Part shown: one piece after another, positions 31,346-40,984 of the stretch
How the letters are laid out: each line of letters opens with the position of its first letter
How positions within the stretch are numbered: position 1 is the stretch's first letter
NCBI RefSeq assembly: GCF_013178945.1
Contig: NZ_JABFDM010000015.1
Span: 43,106 to 107,105 of the forward strand
Direction: 5' to 3'
Origin: Bradyrhizobium aeschynomenes
Lineage (GTDB): Bacteria; Pseudomonadota; Alphaproteobacteria; Rhizobiales; Xanthobacteraceae
DNA length: 64,000 nt
Translations under genes and position numbers: made by a program
Notes under the pieces: generated by a model
Told to the model about the DNA's origin: nothing
Seen by the model: only the letters and a program-made list of their open reading frames with translations
The model's database searches: none

Positions 31346-32347
31346 TCAGTCGAGGTGGAACTTCTCGAGCTGGCGGTGCTCGGCGCGGATGTAGCGCACG
31401 GTGCCGGTGACCGAGCGCATCACGACCGTCTCGGTCTCGATCACGCCGTCCTTGCGGAACTTGACGCCGGAGAGCAGCGAGCCGGTGGTGACGCCGGTGG
31501 CCGCGAACAGGCAGTCGCCGCGGGCCATGTCCTCGATGCCGTAGATCATCTTGGGGTCGCCGACACCCATCTTGTGAGCGCGCTCACGCTTCTCCTCGGT
31601 GTCGAGGATCAGGCGGCACTGCATCTGGCCGCCGATGCAGCGCAGCGCCACCGCGGCCAGCACGCCTTCCGGCGCACCGCCGGTGCCAAGATACATGTCG
31701 ACGCCGGTGTTGTCGGGATCGGCGCAGTGAATCACGCCAGCGACGTCACCATCGGTGATCAGGCGCACCGCGGCGCCGGTCGAGCGCACGCCCTGGATGA
31801 TGTCGGCATGGCGCGGACGGTCCAGCACCAGCACCGTGATCGCGCCGGGCTCGACGCCCTTGGCCTTGGCGAGACGGCGGACGTTGTCGGCCGGGCTGGC
31901 ATCGATGTCGACGACACCCTTGGCGTAGCCGGGGCCGACCGCGATCTTCTGCATGTAGACGTCCGGGGCATGCAGCAAGGTGCCGCCATCGGCCATCGCC
32001 ATGGTCGCGATCGCGCCGGGCATGTTCTTGGCGCACAGCGTGGTGCCTTCGAGCGGGTCCACCGCGATATCGACCTTCGGGCCGGCATTGAGGCCGACCT
32101 TCTCGCCGATGTAGAGCATCGGCGCCTCGTCGCGCTCGCCCTCGCCGATCACGACCGTGCCTTCGATCGGCAGCTTGTTGAGCTCGCGGCGCATCGCGTC
32201 CACGGCCGCCTGGTCGGCCGGCTTCTCCTGGCCATGGCCGCGCAGCCGCGCCGCCGACACCGCAGCGCGCTCGGTCACGCGCACCAGCTCCAGCGTCAGG
32301 ATGCGCTCGAGCAGCAATTGTTGCGGGACGGAAATCTGCGTCGACAT
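31346..32347 (-). CDS. glpX: fructose-1,6-bisphosphatase class II
   Basis: 333 residues. Hydrolyses fructose 1,6-bisphosphate (and often sedoheptulose bisphosphate) for gluconeogenesis. GlpX motifs: GEGERDEAPMLYIGE near residue 80, DPLEGTTLCA (metal and phosphate binding), ATMAMADGG, and GGAPEGVLAA. GAGGAG 7 bases before the ATG. Follows hom on the same strand at a distance of 204 bases. Confidence 0.97.
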   Translation of the reverse strand: MSTQISVPQQLLLERILTLELVRVTERAAVSAARLRGHGQEKPADQAAVDAMRRELNKLPIEGTVVIGEGERDEAPMLYIGEKVGLNAGPKVDIAVDPLEGTTLCAKNMPGAIATMAMADGGTLLHAPDVYMQKIAVGPGYAKGVVDIDASPADNVRRLAKAKGVEPGAITVLVLDRPRHADIIQGVRSTGAAVRLITDGDVAGVIHCADPDNTGVDMYLGTGGAPEGVLAAVALRCIGGQMQCRLILDTEEKRERAHKMGVGDPKMIYGIEDMARGDCLFAATGVTTGSLLSGVKFRKDGVIETETVVMRSVTGTVRYIRAEHRQLEKFHLD

Positions 32348-32551
32348 CGGTCAACTCCTCAAGACGTCAAGGCGGCTCACCGCCATCAAATTCTACCAGC
32401 CGGAGGCCGCCGTCGGAGACGGCTCACGGTTCAGCGGGATGGCCCGGATGACCGCTCCTCGCCTCTCGATTCCACCGGTTTGAGCATGAACCTAACCCAA
32501 ACGCCACGCGTTTGTTTGAGCAGGGACAAGCGGTTCCCCGGACATCATGCG

Positions 32552-33868
32552 CTAGTTCTTCTCGATGCGGATGACCTGCGGCTTGCCGCTGATGACCTTG
32601 TCCCGCTGCACGGCCTGAAGCGCGCGATGCACGGCGTCCTCATGGGTCGCATAGGTGATCAGGATGACCGGTACCGGCGCCGACTTGCCGGTGGTCTTCG
32701 CGGGCTCGCTGCCGTTCGGATGGCGCTGCACGATCGACTCGATCGAGATCTTCTGCTCGGCCAGCCGGGTCGCGATCGTCGCGGCGGTGCCGGCGTGATC
32801 GCGCGCCATCAGGCGGATGTAGTAGCCGCCCTCGTGCCGCTCCATGGGGGCCTTCTCCGTCGCCTGCAGCTTGTCGACCGGTCGACCGAACGGCGCCGCG
32901 CGGATGCCGCGCGCGACATCGGCGATGTCTGCCACCACAGCGGACGCCGTGGCCGCGCCCCCTGCTCCCGGACCGACAAGCGTGATCGGCGGGATCCCCT
33001 CGCCGTCGATCGTGACCGCATTGGTCACGCCCATGACCTGGGCGATGGAAGAGGATTTCGGCACCATCGTCGGATGCACGCGCTGCTCGATGCCCTTGGC
33101 GGTACGCATGGCGACGCCGAGCAGCTTGACGCGATAACCCAGCTCGGCCGCGGCCTTCAGATCCTCCGGGGCGATCGAGGAGATGCCTTCCACGTAGATG
33201 GATTTTTCGGCCACCTGGGTGCCGAAGGCGAGACTCGCCAGGATCGCCAGCTTCTGCGCGGTATCGTGGCCATGAATGTCGAACGACGGATCGGCCTCGG
33301 CGTAACCCAGGCGCTGGGCGTCCTTCAGGCACTCGTCGAACGACAGGCCCTCCTGCTCCATCCGGGTCAGGATGTAGTTGCAGGTCCCGTTGAGGATGCC
33401 ATAGACGCGGCTGATGCCGGTGCCGGCGAGCCCCTCGCGCAGGGTCTTGATGACCGGAATGGCGGCCCCGACGGCGGCCTCGAAGTTCAGCGCTCCGCCG
33501 TGCTTCTCGGCGGCCTTGGCGAGTTTCAGGCCATGCTTGGCGATCAGCGCCTTGTTGGCGGTGACCACCGACTTGCCGGCCTTAAGCGCGGTGTCGATCG
33601 CTGACAGCGCCGGATCGCCGGCGCCGCCCATCAACTCGACGAAGCAGTCGACGTCCGGATCAGCAGCCAGCGCCAGCGGATCCTTGGCCCACTTGATGCC
33701 CGAGAGATCGACGGCGCGCCTCTTCTTCGACCGCGCCGTCACCGCCACCACCTGTACGGAACGTCCCGTCCGCTCGGTGAGCACGCGCCCCTGCTGCTCG
33801 ATGAGACGAACGACTTCGGCACCCACGGTGCCGAGGCCCGCGATGCCCACTCTCAGGGGTGCGACCAT
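32552..33868 (-). CDS. hom: homoserine dehydrogenase
   Basis: 438 residues. NADPH reduction of aspartate semialdehyde to homoserine, the branch to threonine and methionine. N-terminal Rossmann glycine motif GIAGLGTVG, catalytic-domain segment NGTCNYILTRMEQEG, and a C-terminal ACT domain (YIRLMARDHAGTAATIATRL) that probably gives threonine feedback. 39 bases after the aminotransferase stop, so one operon with it is likely. Confidence 0.97.
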   Translation of the reverse strand: MVAPLRVGIAGLGTVGAEVVRLIEQQGRVLTERTGRSVQVVAVTARSKKRRAVDLSGIKWAKDPLALAADPDVDCFVELMGGAGDPALSAIDTALKAGKSVVTANKALIAKHGLKLAKAAEKHGGALNFEAAVGAAIPVIKTLREGLAGTGISRVYGILNGTCNYILTRMEQEGLSFDECLKDAQRLGYAEADPSFDIHGHDTAQKLAILASLAFGTQVAEKSIYVEGISSIAPEDLKAAAELGYRVKLLGVAMRTAKGIEQRVHPTMVPKSSSIAQVMGVTNAVTIDGEGIPPITLVGPGAGGAATASAVVADIADVARGIRAAPFGRPVDKLQATEKAPMERHEGGYYIRLMARDHAGTAATIATRLAEQKISIESIVQRHPNGSEPAKTTGKSAPVPVILITYATHEDAVHRALQAVQRDKVISGKPQVIRIEKN

Positions 33869-33907
33869 GGAATCAAAGAACCTGTCGAAAGGAAAGTATG
33901 GGAGGGT

Positions 33908-35128
33908 TCAGCGCCGGTTGGCGATGGGAACGACGTTGTGCAACGTTTCGATGCCGCTTTCAAGGAAGCGGCGAACGTTGCGCGCGGCCTGCCGAATGCG
34001 CTGCTCGTTCTCGACCATCGCAATGCGGACATAGCCTTCGCCATGCTCGCCGAAGCCGACGCCCGGCGACACCGCCACGCCGGACTTCTCGACCATGAGC
34101 GTCGCAAACTGCATGCTGCCGAGGGTCTTGAACTTCTCCGGCAAAGGCGCCCAGGCGAACATCGAAGCCTCGGGGGACGGAATCTCCCAGCCGGCCCGGC
34201 CGAACGACTCGACCAGCGTATCGCGGCGCTTGCGGTAGACATCACGCATCTCGCGGATGCAGTCGTCGGGGCCGTTGAGCGCGGCGGTGGCCGCCACCTG
34301 GACAGGGGTGAACGCGCCGTAATCGAGGTAGGATTTCACGCGCGCGAGGGCGGCGATGATGCGCTCGTTGCCGACGGCAAAGCCCATGCGCCAGCCGGCC
34401 ATCGAGTACGTCTTCGACATCGAGGTGAACTCGACCGCGACGTCCATCGCGCCCGGCACCTGCAGCACCGACGGCGGCGGATTCTTGTCGTCGAAATAGA
34501 CCTCGGCGTAAGCGAGGTCCGACAGGATCAGGATCTCGTGCTTCTTCGCGAATGCGACGAGGTCGCGATAGAAGTCGAGGCTGGCGACATAGGCGGTCGG
34601 ATTGCTCGGATAGCAGACGATCAGCGCCAGCGGCTTCGGGATGGAATGAATGATCGCACGCTCGGCCGCCTCGAAGAATTGCGGGGTCGGTTCCGACGGC
34701 ACCGAGCGGATCACACCGCCCGCCATCAGGAAGCCGAAGGCGTGAATCGGATAGCTCGGATTCGGGCAAAGGATCACGTCGCCCGGCGCGGTGATCGCCT
34801 GAGCGACGTTGGCGAACCCTTCCTTGGAGCCGAGCGTGGCGACGATCTGGGTGTCAGGATTGAGCTTCACCCCGAAACGACGGTCATAATAGGCGGCCTG
34901 CGCCCGGCGCAGACCGACGATGCCGCGCGAGGCCGAATAGCGGTCGGTCCGCGGCTTGCCCAGGGTCTCCTTGAGCTTCTCCAGCACATGCGGCGGCGCC
35001 GGCAGATCCGGATTGCCCATGCCAAGATCGATGATGTCGGCGCCGGCGTTCCGCGCGGCCGCCTTGGCCCGGTTGACCTGCTCGAACACGTAAGGCGGCA
35101 GACGGCGGATGCGATAGAAATCTTCCAT
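33908..35128 (-). CDS. PLP aminotransferase, LL-diaminopimelate / aspartate family
   Basis: 406 residues, class I/II aminotransferase. MGNPDLPAPP near the N-terminus, YPSNPTAYV (Asn and Tyr pairing to PLP), the Schiff-base Lys in SMSKTYSMAGWR and a terminal RIAMVENEQRIRQ Arg for substrate carboxylate. Usually annotated in this group as LL-diaminopimelate aminotransferase or alanine/aspartate transaminase; the proximity to hom supports an aspartate-family role. ATG 35128 begins the conserved chain. Confidence 0.9.
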   Translation of the reverse strand: MEDFYRIRRLPPYVFEQVNRAKAAARNAGADIIDLGMGNPDLPAPPHVLEKLKETLGKPRTDRYSASRGIVGLRRAQAAYYDRRFGVKLNPDTQIVATLGSKEGFANVAQAITAPGDVILCPNPSYPIHAFGFLMAGGVIRSVPSEPTPQFFEAAERAIIHSIPKPLALIVCYPSNPTAYVASLDFYRDLVAFAKKHEILILSDLAYAEVYFDDKNPPPSVLQVPGAMDVAVEFTSMSKTYSMAGWRMGFAVGNERIIAALARVKSYLDYGAFTPVQVAATAALNGPDDCIREMRDVYRKRRDTLVESFGRAGWEIPSPEASMFAWAPLPEKFKTLGSMQFATLMVEKSGVAVSPGVGFGEHGEGYVRIAMVENEQRIRQAARNVRRFLESGIETLHNVVPIANRR

Positions 35129-35332
35129 GGGTCTCTCGGCTCCGGCAACCGGGGGCGGATCAGCCAGCATCGCTGGCACGGTGGCGGCGCTGCCCTGAAA
35201 TCCGTGCTAGAACATAAGCTTAGCACGGCCACGCGGCCTGGCTGGCGACGACACGCTGAGGTGCGGTTGATTCCGGTGTTTTATCATGGACACCGCGCCA
35301 CGCCAGATAATTACGTCGCTCGTCCCGACCGC

Positions 35333-35632
35333 TTACCGGTCCCTGGCACCCGGCGGTCCCGCCGACGCTTGGCGGTCGCGGGCAGCCTTGAGCTCCTGCT
35401 CGATCTGGGCTCGCTCCTCCGGGGAGATCATCCGCGTCTCGCGCTCGCGCGGAACGTCGTTGACGGGAAGATAGCCCCCGGGCTCCCTGGGGCGCACGAT
35501 GGCGTCAGCTTCCAGCGAAGGCATGTCGGCAATCGGGCTGGAACAGCCAGACAGCGCCAAGGGGGTGCAAAGCACCACGCTCGCTGCAAGGGCTCGCGCC
35601 CACCTCCTCCGCCCCTGACCCGCCGACGTCAC
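35333..35632 (-). CDS. small lipoprotein
   Basis: About 99 residues from a GTG at 35632 (GAGG 8 bases upstream); an ATG at 35695 would add 21 residues. Basic N-region, hydrophobic core ALAASVVLCTPLA and a lipobox LSGC. The mature part is hydrophilic, with a conserved PGGYLPVNDVPRERE and a helical ERAQIEQELKAARDR end. Presumed outer-membrane or periplasmic lipoprotein; function unknown. Confidence 0.75.
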   Translation of the reverse strand: MTSAGQGRRRWARALAASVVLCTPLALSGCSSPIADMPSLEADAIVRPREPGGYLPVNDVPRERETRMISPEERAQIEQELKAARDRQASAGPPGARDR

Positions 35633-35877
35633 GCCACAGCCCTCACTGACTCCACAACCGCCAGCCGCAATGCGGTGCATTTTGCCGCAGCACAACCCAT
35701 TGTCACTCGAAAGGTTGGCGGCTTGAACAGGAATTTCGACCGCCTATGAGATCAGTATGACCGAAGCAAGAGACTTTTTCGCAGCGCAACACGTAGAAAT
35801 CGAATTTACCGCGAACTCGCGGATTGTTGATCTCGCGCGGTGACGAAACGATTCCGACGCGATAGTGTAAGTTTGCC

Positions 35878-37683
35878 ATGACCGACGTTCCGAACAACAC
35901 CAATTCACAAAAAACATTCGACGCCGAAGCCTTCGCGACGAACATCGCGAGAGCAATGGAGACCAGCGGCAAGGCCCTCGCTGCCTATCTCAAGCCGCGG
36001 GAGACGGGAGAGGTTCAGGACCGGCCACCGACCGAGCTCGCCGAGGTCGTGAAGTCGTTCACGGCGGTCGCCGACTACTGGCTGTCGGACAAGGATCGCG
36101 CCGCCGACATCCAGACCAAGATCGCCAAGGGCTATCTCGACCTGTGGGGCTCAGCCTCGCGGCGCCTGGCTGGCGAAGAAGCGCCTCCGGCGATCTCGCC
36201 GTCGCCGCGCGACAAGCGCTTCGCCGATCCGGAATGGAAGTCGAACCAGTTCTACGATTTCGTCATGCAGGCCTATCTGCTGACGACGCAATGGGCGCAG
36301 GATCTGGTCCACAATGCCGAAGGACTCGATCCGCACACCCGCAAGAAGGCCGAGTTCTACGTCAACCAGATCACCAACGCGCTGGCGCCGTCGAACTTCG
36401 TCCTGACAAATCCCGAGGTGATGCGGCAGACGGTGGCCACGAGCGGCGACAATCTGGTGCGGGGCATGCAGATGCTCGCCGAGGACATCGAGGCCGGCAA
36501 GGGCTCACTGAAGATCCGCCAGTCCGACCCCGGCAATCTCGAGGTCGGCGTCAACATGGCGATGACGCCCGGCAAGGTGATCTTCCAGAATGACATGATG
36601 CAGCTGATCCAGTACGCACCGTCGACGGAGAACGTGCTGCGGACGCCGCTGCTGATCGTGCCGCCCTGGATCAACAAGTTCTACATCCTCGACCTGCGCC
36701 CCGAAAAATCCTTTGTCAAATGGTGCGTCGATCAGGGTCTCACGGTGTTCGTGATCTCCTGGGTCAATCCCGACAAGAAGCTCGGGAACAAGACCTGGGA
36801 GGACTACATGAAGGAGGGCCCGCTCACCGCGATGGACGTCATCGAGAAGGTGACGGGCGAGATGAAGGTGCACACGCTCGGCTATTGCGTCGGCGGCACC
36901 ATGCTCGCGACCACCCTGGCCTGGCTTGCCGACAAGCGCCGTCAGCGTGTTACCTCCGCGACCTTCCTGGCCGCGCAGGTCGATTTCACTCATGCCGGTG
37001 ATCTCCTGGTGTTCGTCGACGAGACCCAGATCTCGGCGCTCGAGCGCGACATGCAGGCCGCAGGCGTGCTCGAAGGCAGCAAGATGGCGATGGCCTTCAA
37101 CATGCTCAGGTCGAACGATCTGATCTGGTCCTATGTCGTCAACAACTACCTCAAGGGCCAGCCACCGCAGGCTTTCGACCTGCTGCACTGGAATTCAGAC
37201 GCCACCCGCATGTCGGCGGCCAATCATTCCTACTACCTGCGCAACTGCTATCTCGAGAACCGCCTGACATCGGGCACGATGGTGCTCGACAACACGCTGC
37301 TCGACCTCTCCAAGGTGAAGGTGCCGGTCTATAATCTCGCGACACGGGAGGACCACATCGCGCCGGCCGATTCCGTGCTGTATGGCTCGCAGTTCTTCGG
37401 CGGCCCGGTGAAGTATGTACTATCGGGCTCCGGCCACATCGCCGGCGTCGTCAACCCGCCCTCGTCGGGCAAATACCAGTACTGGACCAACGACCAGATC
37501 CACGACATCTCGCTGAAGGAGTGGATCAAGGGCGCGCAGGAGCACAAGGGTTCGTGGTGGCCCGACTGGCGCGCATGGCTGAGCGAGCTCGATCCGGAAG
37601 AGGTTCCCGCACGCGGCGTCGGCACCAATGCCTATCCACCGCTCGAGGACGCTCCGGGCTCCTATGTCCGTGTCCGCGCATAG
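35878..37683 (+). CDS. phaC: class I polyhydroxyalkanoate synthase
   Basis: 601 residues. Polymerises (R)-3-hydroxyacyl-CoA to PHA at granule surfaces. Catalytic triad in the expected places: Cys337 in the lipase-box-like GYCVGG, Asp492 in REDHIAP and His520 in GSGHIAG. N-terminal variable region (1-100) and alpha/beta-hydrolase core as in Cupriavidus PhaC (class I, single subunit). No phaA/B/R in the window. The region before it (35703-35877) shows no strong site. Confidence 0.97.
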   Translation: MTDVPNNTNSQKTFDAEAFATNIARAMETSGKALAAYLKPRETGEVQDRPPTELAEVVKSFTAVADYWLSDKDRAADIQTKIAKGYLDLWGSASRRLAGEEAPPAISPSPRDKRFADPEWKSNQFYDFVMQAYLLTTQWAQDLVHNAEGLDPHTRKKAEFYVNQITNALAPSNFVLTNPEVMRQTVATSGDNLVRGMQMLAEDIEAGKGSLKIRQSDPGNLEVGVNMAMTPGKVIFQNDMMQLIQYAPSTENVLRTPLLIVPPWINKFYILDLRPEKSFVKWCVDQGLTVFVISWVNPDKKLGNKTWEDYMKEGPLTAMDVIEKVTGEMKVHTLGYCVGGTMLATTLAWLADKRRQRVTSATFLAAQVDFTHAGDLLVFVDETQISALERDMQAAGVLEGSKMAMAFNMLRSNDLIWSYVVNNYLKGQPPQAFDLLHWNSDATRMSAANHSYYLRNCYLENRLTSGTMVLDNTLLDLSKVKVPVYNLATREDHIAPADSVLYGSQFFGGPVKYVLSGSGHIAGVVNPPSSGKYQYWTNDQIHDISLKEWIKGAQEHKGSWWPDWRAWLSELDPEEVPARGVGTNAYPPLEDAPGSYVRVRA

Positions 37684-37756
37684 CGCGATCCCCCGCAATT
37701 GACTATAACCGCTCCGTCCCGCCGGGACGGGACGGATATCAGTTGAGGGGATCTCG

Positions 37757-38155
37757 ATGACGCGCGAACTGTTCTGGCTGACGCTGACGGTCATTCTGAC
37801 CGGGCTGCTGTGGGTTCCCTATATCCTGAACCGCTGCCAGATCCGCGGCCTCACCGGCGCGATGGCCAATCCGACCCGCAACGACAAGCCGCACGCGCCC
37901 TGGGCGACGCGGCTGATGTTCGCGCACGACAACGCGATCGAGAACCTCGTGATCTTCGCGCCGCTGGTGCTGATCCTCAACGCGATCGACTACTCGACCA
38001 AATGGACCGTGCTCGCCTGCGCCGTCTATTTCTGGTCACGCGTCGCGCACGTCATCGTCTATGCGATCGGCTTGCCCGTGTTCCGCACGCTGGCGTTCGT
38101 GGTCGGCTTCGCGGCACAGGCGGTGCTGGCGATCGCGATCTTCGGCTGGCTGTAG
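37757..38155 (+). CDS. MAPEG-family membrane protein
   Basis: 132 residues with four membrane helices. The MAPEG pattern is visible: RNDKPHAPWATRLMFAHDNAIENLVIFAPL, including the conserved N-x-x-E-N motif region. Related to microsomal glutathione transferases; bacterial members are mostly uncharacterised. GAGGGG 6 bases before the ATG. A GC-rich dyad (CCGTCCC-GCC-GGGACGG, 37714-37730) lies between phaC and this gene and may be a weak terminator. Confidence 0.85.
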   Translation: MTRELFWLTLTVILTGLLWVPYILNRCQIRGLTGAMANPTRNDKPHAPWATRLMFAHDNAIENLVIFAPLVLILNAIDYSTKWTVLACAVYFWSRVAHVIVYAIGLPVFRTLAFVVGFAAQAVLAIAIFGWL

Positions 38156-38163
38156 CCCGTCAG

Positions 38164-39213
38164 CTACGGCAGATTATCCCGCAGAAAGATGTCGATGCGG
38201 ATGCGCTCCTGATCGGGGCTGATCGGCTCGCCCGAGCAATGCGCGAGCAGGACGCGTGCCGCGGAGCGCGCCTCGTGGCCCGGATCCTGGTTGATGATGG
38301 CGTCGCACGTGCCACGGACCAGGAACCGCCTCGTGTGCTGGGTCAGCTCATGCGTGATCCAGACCACCTCGCGCGCCCGGCCCGAGGCTTCCAGCGCATC
38401 GGCAATGCCGCGGTTGCCGGCGCCGCAGCAATAGATGCCGCGCAGGTCGCCATGGCGCGCGAACAGCGTGGCAGTGAGCTCCCGCGTGCGCTCGCTGTCG
38501 TCGCGTCCCTCGAGGGCTGGCAACGCGCGCAGGTTCGGGTACTCGCTGGAGAGAATCTGGCTGAAGCCGAACTGCCGCTCGGCATGATCGCGCAGCGACA
38601 GCGATCCGGCGATGACAGCGACGGTCCCCTCCTGACCGCCGAGGTACCGTCCCATCAGCGTCGCCGCCGTCCGCCCCGCAGCCGGATTGTCGATCCCGAC
38701 ATAATGCAGACGGCGCGAGCTCGGCGCATCCGAGACCAGCGTCACCACGGCAACGCCGCGGGCGGAGAGCTCGTCGATCGCGGCCCGCACCCTGGGATGG
38801 TCTAGCGCGATGACGGCGACGCCCTGATAGGCCGGCGACAAGGTCTCCAGCGCGCCGGCCAGCACGTCCGGGTCGAACACGTCGACATGGATGATATCGA
38901 TGAAGCCGCGCTGCCCGGCCAGCCACTCCGCGGTGTGCCGTACCTGCTCCGTCAGATTGGTCATGAAGCTGTTGCCGCCGGTCGGCAGCACGAAGGCAAA
39001 GCGGAAGCTCTGTCCGCGGGCGAGCCGCGCCGCGGCGATGTCGGCGCGGTAGCCGAGCTTCGCAACGGCGGCCTCGACCCGCGCAACCGTCTTCGCCCGC
39101 ACGCCCTCGCGCCGGTTGATCACGCGGTCGACGGTGGCGAGCGACACGCCCGCCGTCCGCGCGACATCTTCGAGCGTGGCCCGCACCGGCAACGGGGTCG
39201 CCTCAGCTGTCAC
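38164..39213 (-). CDS. LacI-family transcriptional regulator
   Basis: 349 residues. HTH at the N-terminus (TLEDVARTAGVSLATVDRVI, then the hinge NRREGVR...VAKLGY) and a sugar-binding-protein-like effector domain. Start GTG 39213 overlaps the ThuA stop by 4 bases (GTGA); an ATG at 39228 is an alternative. Last gene of the sugar ABC operon, so it likely represses its own operon through the dyad at 44055-44093 (inference). Confidence 0.92.
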   Translation of the reverse strand: MTAEATPLPVRATLEDVARTAGVSLATVDRVINRREGVRAKTVARVEAAVAKLGYRADIAAARLARGQSFRFAFVLPTGGNSFMTNLTEQVRHTAEWLAGQRGFIDIIHVDVFDPDVLAGALETLSPAYQGVAVIALDHPRVRAAIDELSARGVAVVTLVSDAPSSRRLHYVGIDNPAAGRTAATLMGRYLGGQEGTVAVIAGSLSLRDHAERQFGFSQILSSEYPNLRALPALEGRDDSERTRELTATLFARHGDLRGIYCCGAGNRGIADALEASGRAREVVWITHELTQHTRRFLVRGTCDAIINQDPGHEARSAARVLLAHCSGEPISPDQERIRIDIFLRDNLP

Positions 39214-39854
39214 GCGCGCGCCGCCCATAGCATGCCGCGGGTCATCAACGTCCGGATCTCGGGGACGTCGAGCTCGTAGGCGCGGTGGCCGAGGGAAGAA
39301 TAGAAGACCCTGCCCGCGCCATAACGCTTCTTCCAGACCACCGGCATCACCACCCCCTCGATCCAGGGGGCGTGCTCGCCGGTAAAGGTGGTCGTGGCCA
39401 ACACCTCGTTGGCCGGGTCGACATGCATGTAATACTGCTCGGAACGATGCTCGAAGCTCTTCAGACCCTTCATGATGGGATCGTCCGGCCTGGTCAAGTC
39501 GACGCGGTAATCGATGATATTGCCGGGATGCGCGACCCACTGCCCGCCGCAGAGAAACTGGTAATCGACCGAATCGCGAAAGGCGTCGCACATACCGCCA
39601 TGATGGCCGGCGAAGCCGACGCCGCTGCGGACCGCCGCGCAGAGGTTGAGCGCTTCGGCCTTTTCGATCTTCGACATCGTATAGATCGGGATGATCAGCG
39701 ACAGGTCGTGGATCGCGGGATCGGCGAACGCCGCGGTCGTGGTCTCGATCCGCACCTCGAAGCCTTCCGCCTTCAACCAGCCGCGGATCATCGAGGCGCA
39801 CAAATCAGGGTCGTGCCCCGGCCAGCCGCCCCATACAATCATTGCCTTGCGCAT
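39210..39854 (-). CDS. ThuA-domain protein
   Basis: 214 residues, class I glutamine-amidotransferase-like fold. ThuA was first found in Sinorhizobium trehalose uptake and works with ThuB in oxidation of disaccharides. Conserved features: IVWGGWPGHDP at the start, GVGFAGHHGGMCDAF near residue 80, DPANEVLATTTF, VVWKKRYGAGRVFYSSLGH. GAGG about 8 bases before the ATG. Overlaps the LacI gene downstream and follows the oxidoreductase by 10 bases. Confidence 0.92.
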   Translation of the reverse strand: MRKAMIVWGGWPGHDPDLCASMIRGWLKAEGFEVRIETTTAAFADPAIHDLSLIIPIYTMSKIEKAEALNLCAAVRSGVGFAGHHGGMCDAFRDSVDYQFLCGGQWVAHPGNIIDYRVDLTRPDDPIMKGLKSFEHRSEQYYMHVDPANEVLATTTFTGEHAPWIEGVVMPVVWKKRYGAGRVFYSSLGHRAYELDVPEIRTLMTRGMLWAARA

Positions 39855-39864
39855 GTGTCCGTCC

Positions 39865-40962
39865 TCAGTCGATCTGTCCGGTTTCGCATCCCGCCGGCAG
39901 CATCGCCGGCCGCTCGACGCGGCTCTCGATCCTGACGCGCCGGCCTTCGCGGGCGGAGGTCTGGAACGCCTCCATTACCTCCAGCACATGAAAGGCGAGC
40001 GCGCCGCTGGCGCGGTGCGGCCGGTCGTTCAGGATCGCGGTGGCCATGTCGGCCACGCCGATGGAGCGGAATTCGCCGTCGACGTGGCCGTGCGTCAGCG
40101 GCACCGTCTCCCAGTCACCTCCGGTCTTGGCGACCTGGACCTCGCCGCCGAAGCGGTTCGGGTCCGGTACCAGCATGCTGCCCTCCTCCCCATAGATCTC
40201 GATCGGCGCGTGGCGGTGCTTCGGCACGTCGAAGCTCATCGTCACCGACACCACCGCCCCACTCTCGAATTCGAGCGTGCCCGCGACATGGGTGGCGACC
40301 TCGACCGGAATCAGCGTGCCATTCATCGGCTCGCTGGTGACGCGGCGCTCCGCGCGCGGGCGCGCGGTCGAGCCCTGCACGCCGGCGACTGGCCCGAGCA
40401 GCTGCACGAGATCGGTGATGTAATACGGCCCCATGTCGAGCATCGGCCCGCCGCCCCGCAGATAGTAGAAGCCCGGCGCGGGATGCCAGCGCTCATGCCC
40501 GGGGCAGCCGAAGAACGCGCTCCCCGCCACGGGCTTTCCGATCGCGCCGTCGTCGATCAGCTTGCGCGCGGTCTGGTGCCCGCCGCCGAGAAAGGTGTCG
40601 GGGGCACAGCCGACGCGCAGGTTCTTCTGCGCGGCGAGCTCGATCACCTTGCGAGCCTCGGCGACATCGATGCCGAGCGGCTTCTCGGAATGGACGTGCT
40701 TGCCGGCGTTCAACACCGCAAGGCTGACATCGGTGTGGGCGAGCGGCACGGTGAGATTGACGACGATCTCGACGTCATCGCGCCTGAGGAGCTGGTCGAC
40801 CCGCATGGCGGGCAGGCCGAACGCAGCACCCTGCCGCTCGGCGACGTCGCTGCGCATGTCGGCAAGTGCCTTCACCTCCAGGACGGGGAAGCGCTGGGCC
40901 GCCTTCAGATAAGCGGTGCTGATGACGCCGCAGCCGACGATGCCGATGCCTACTCTTCTCAT
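39865..40962 (-). CDS. Gfo/Idh/MocA-family oxidoreductase
   Basis: 365 residues. NAD(P)-binding GIGIVGCGVIS, the EKPLG motif with catalytic Lys near residue 95, and a GGGPMLDMGPYYITDL segment with the substrate-side Asp and Tyr. Members oxidise sugars or inositols at a hydroxyl; beside ThuA it resembles ThuB. ATG 40962 with GGAG 7 bases upstream. 22 bases after the MalG-like stop. Confidence 0.92.
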   Translation of the reverse strand: MRRVGIGIVGCGVISTAYLKAAQRFPVLEVKALADMRSDVAERQGAAFGLPAMRVDQLLRRDDVEIVVNLTVPLAHTDVSLAVLNAGKHVHSEKPLGIDVAEARKVIELAAQKNLRVGCAPDTFLGGGHQTARKLIDDGAIGKPVAGSAFFGCPGHERWHPAPGFYYLRGGGPMLDMGPYYITDLVQLLGPVAGVQGSTARPRAERRVTSEPMNGTLIPVEVATHVAGTLEFESGAVVSVTMSFDVPKHRHAPIEIYGEEGSMLVPDPNRFGGEVQVAKTGGDWETVPLTHGHVDGEFRSIGVADMATAILNDRPHRASGALAFHVLEVMEAFQTSAREGRRVRIESRVERPAMLPAGCETGQID

Positions 40963-40984
40963 TGTGGTCTCCGTGAGGCCCCGT

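Noticed and set aside
31010..33604. Plus-strand frame of 864 codons
   Set aside because: It is antisense to glpX and hom, both of which have full family motifs; its composition (His/Arg/Asp/Gly-rich) is typical of shadow frames.
37714..37730. CCGTCCC-GCC-GGGACGG as a terminator after phaC
   Set aside because: No T tract follows and the loop is only three bases; noted in the neighbouring entry but not called.
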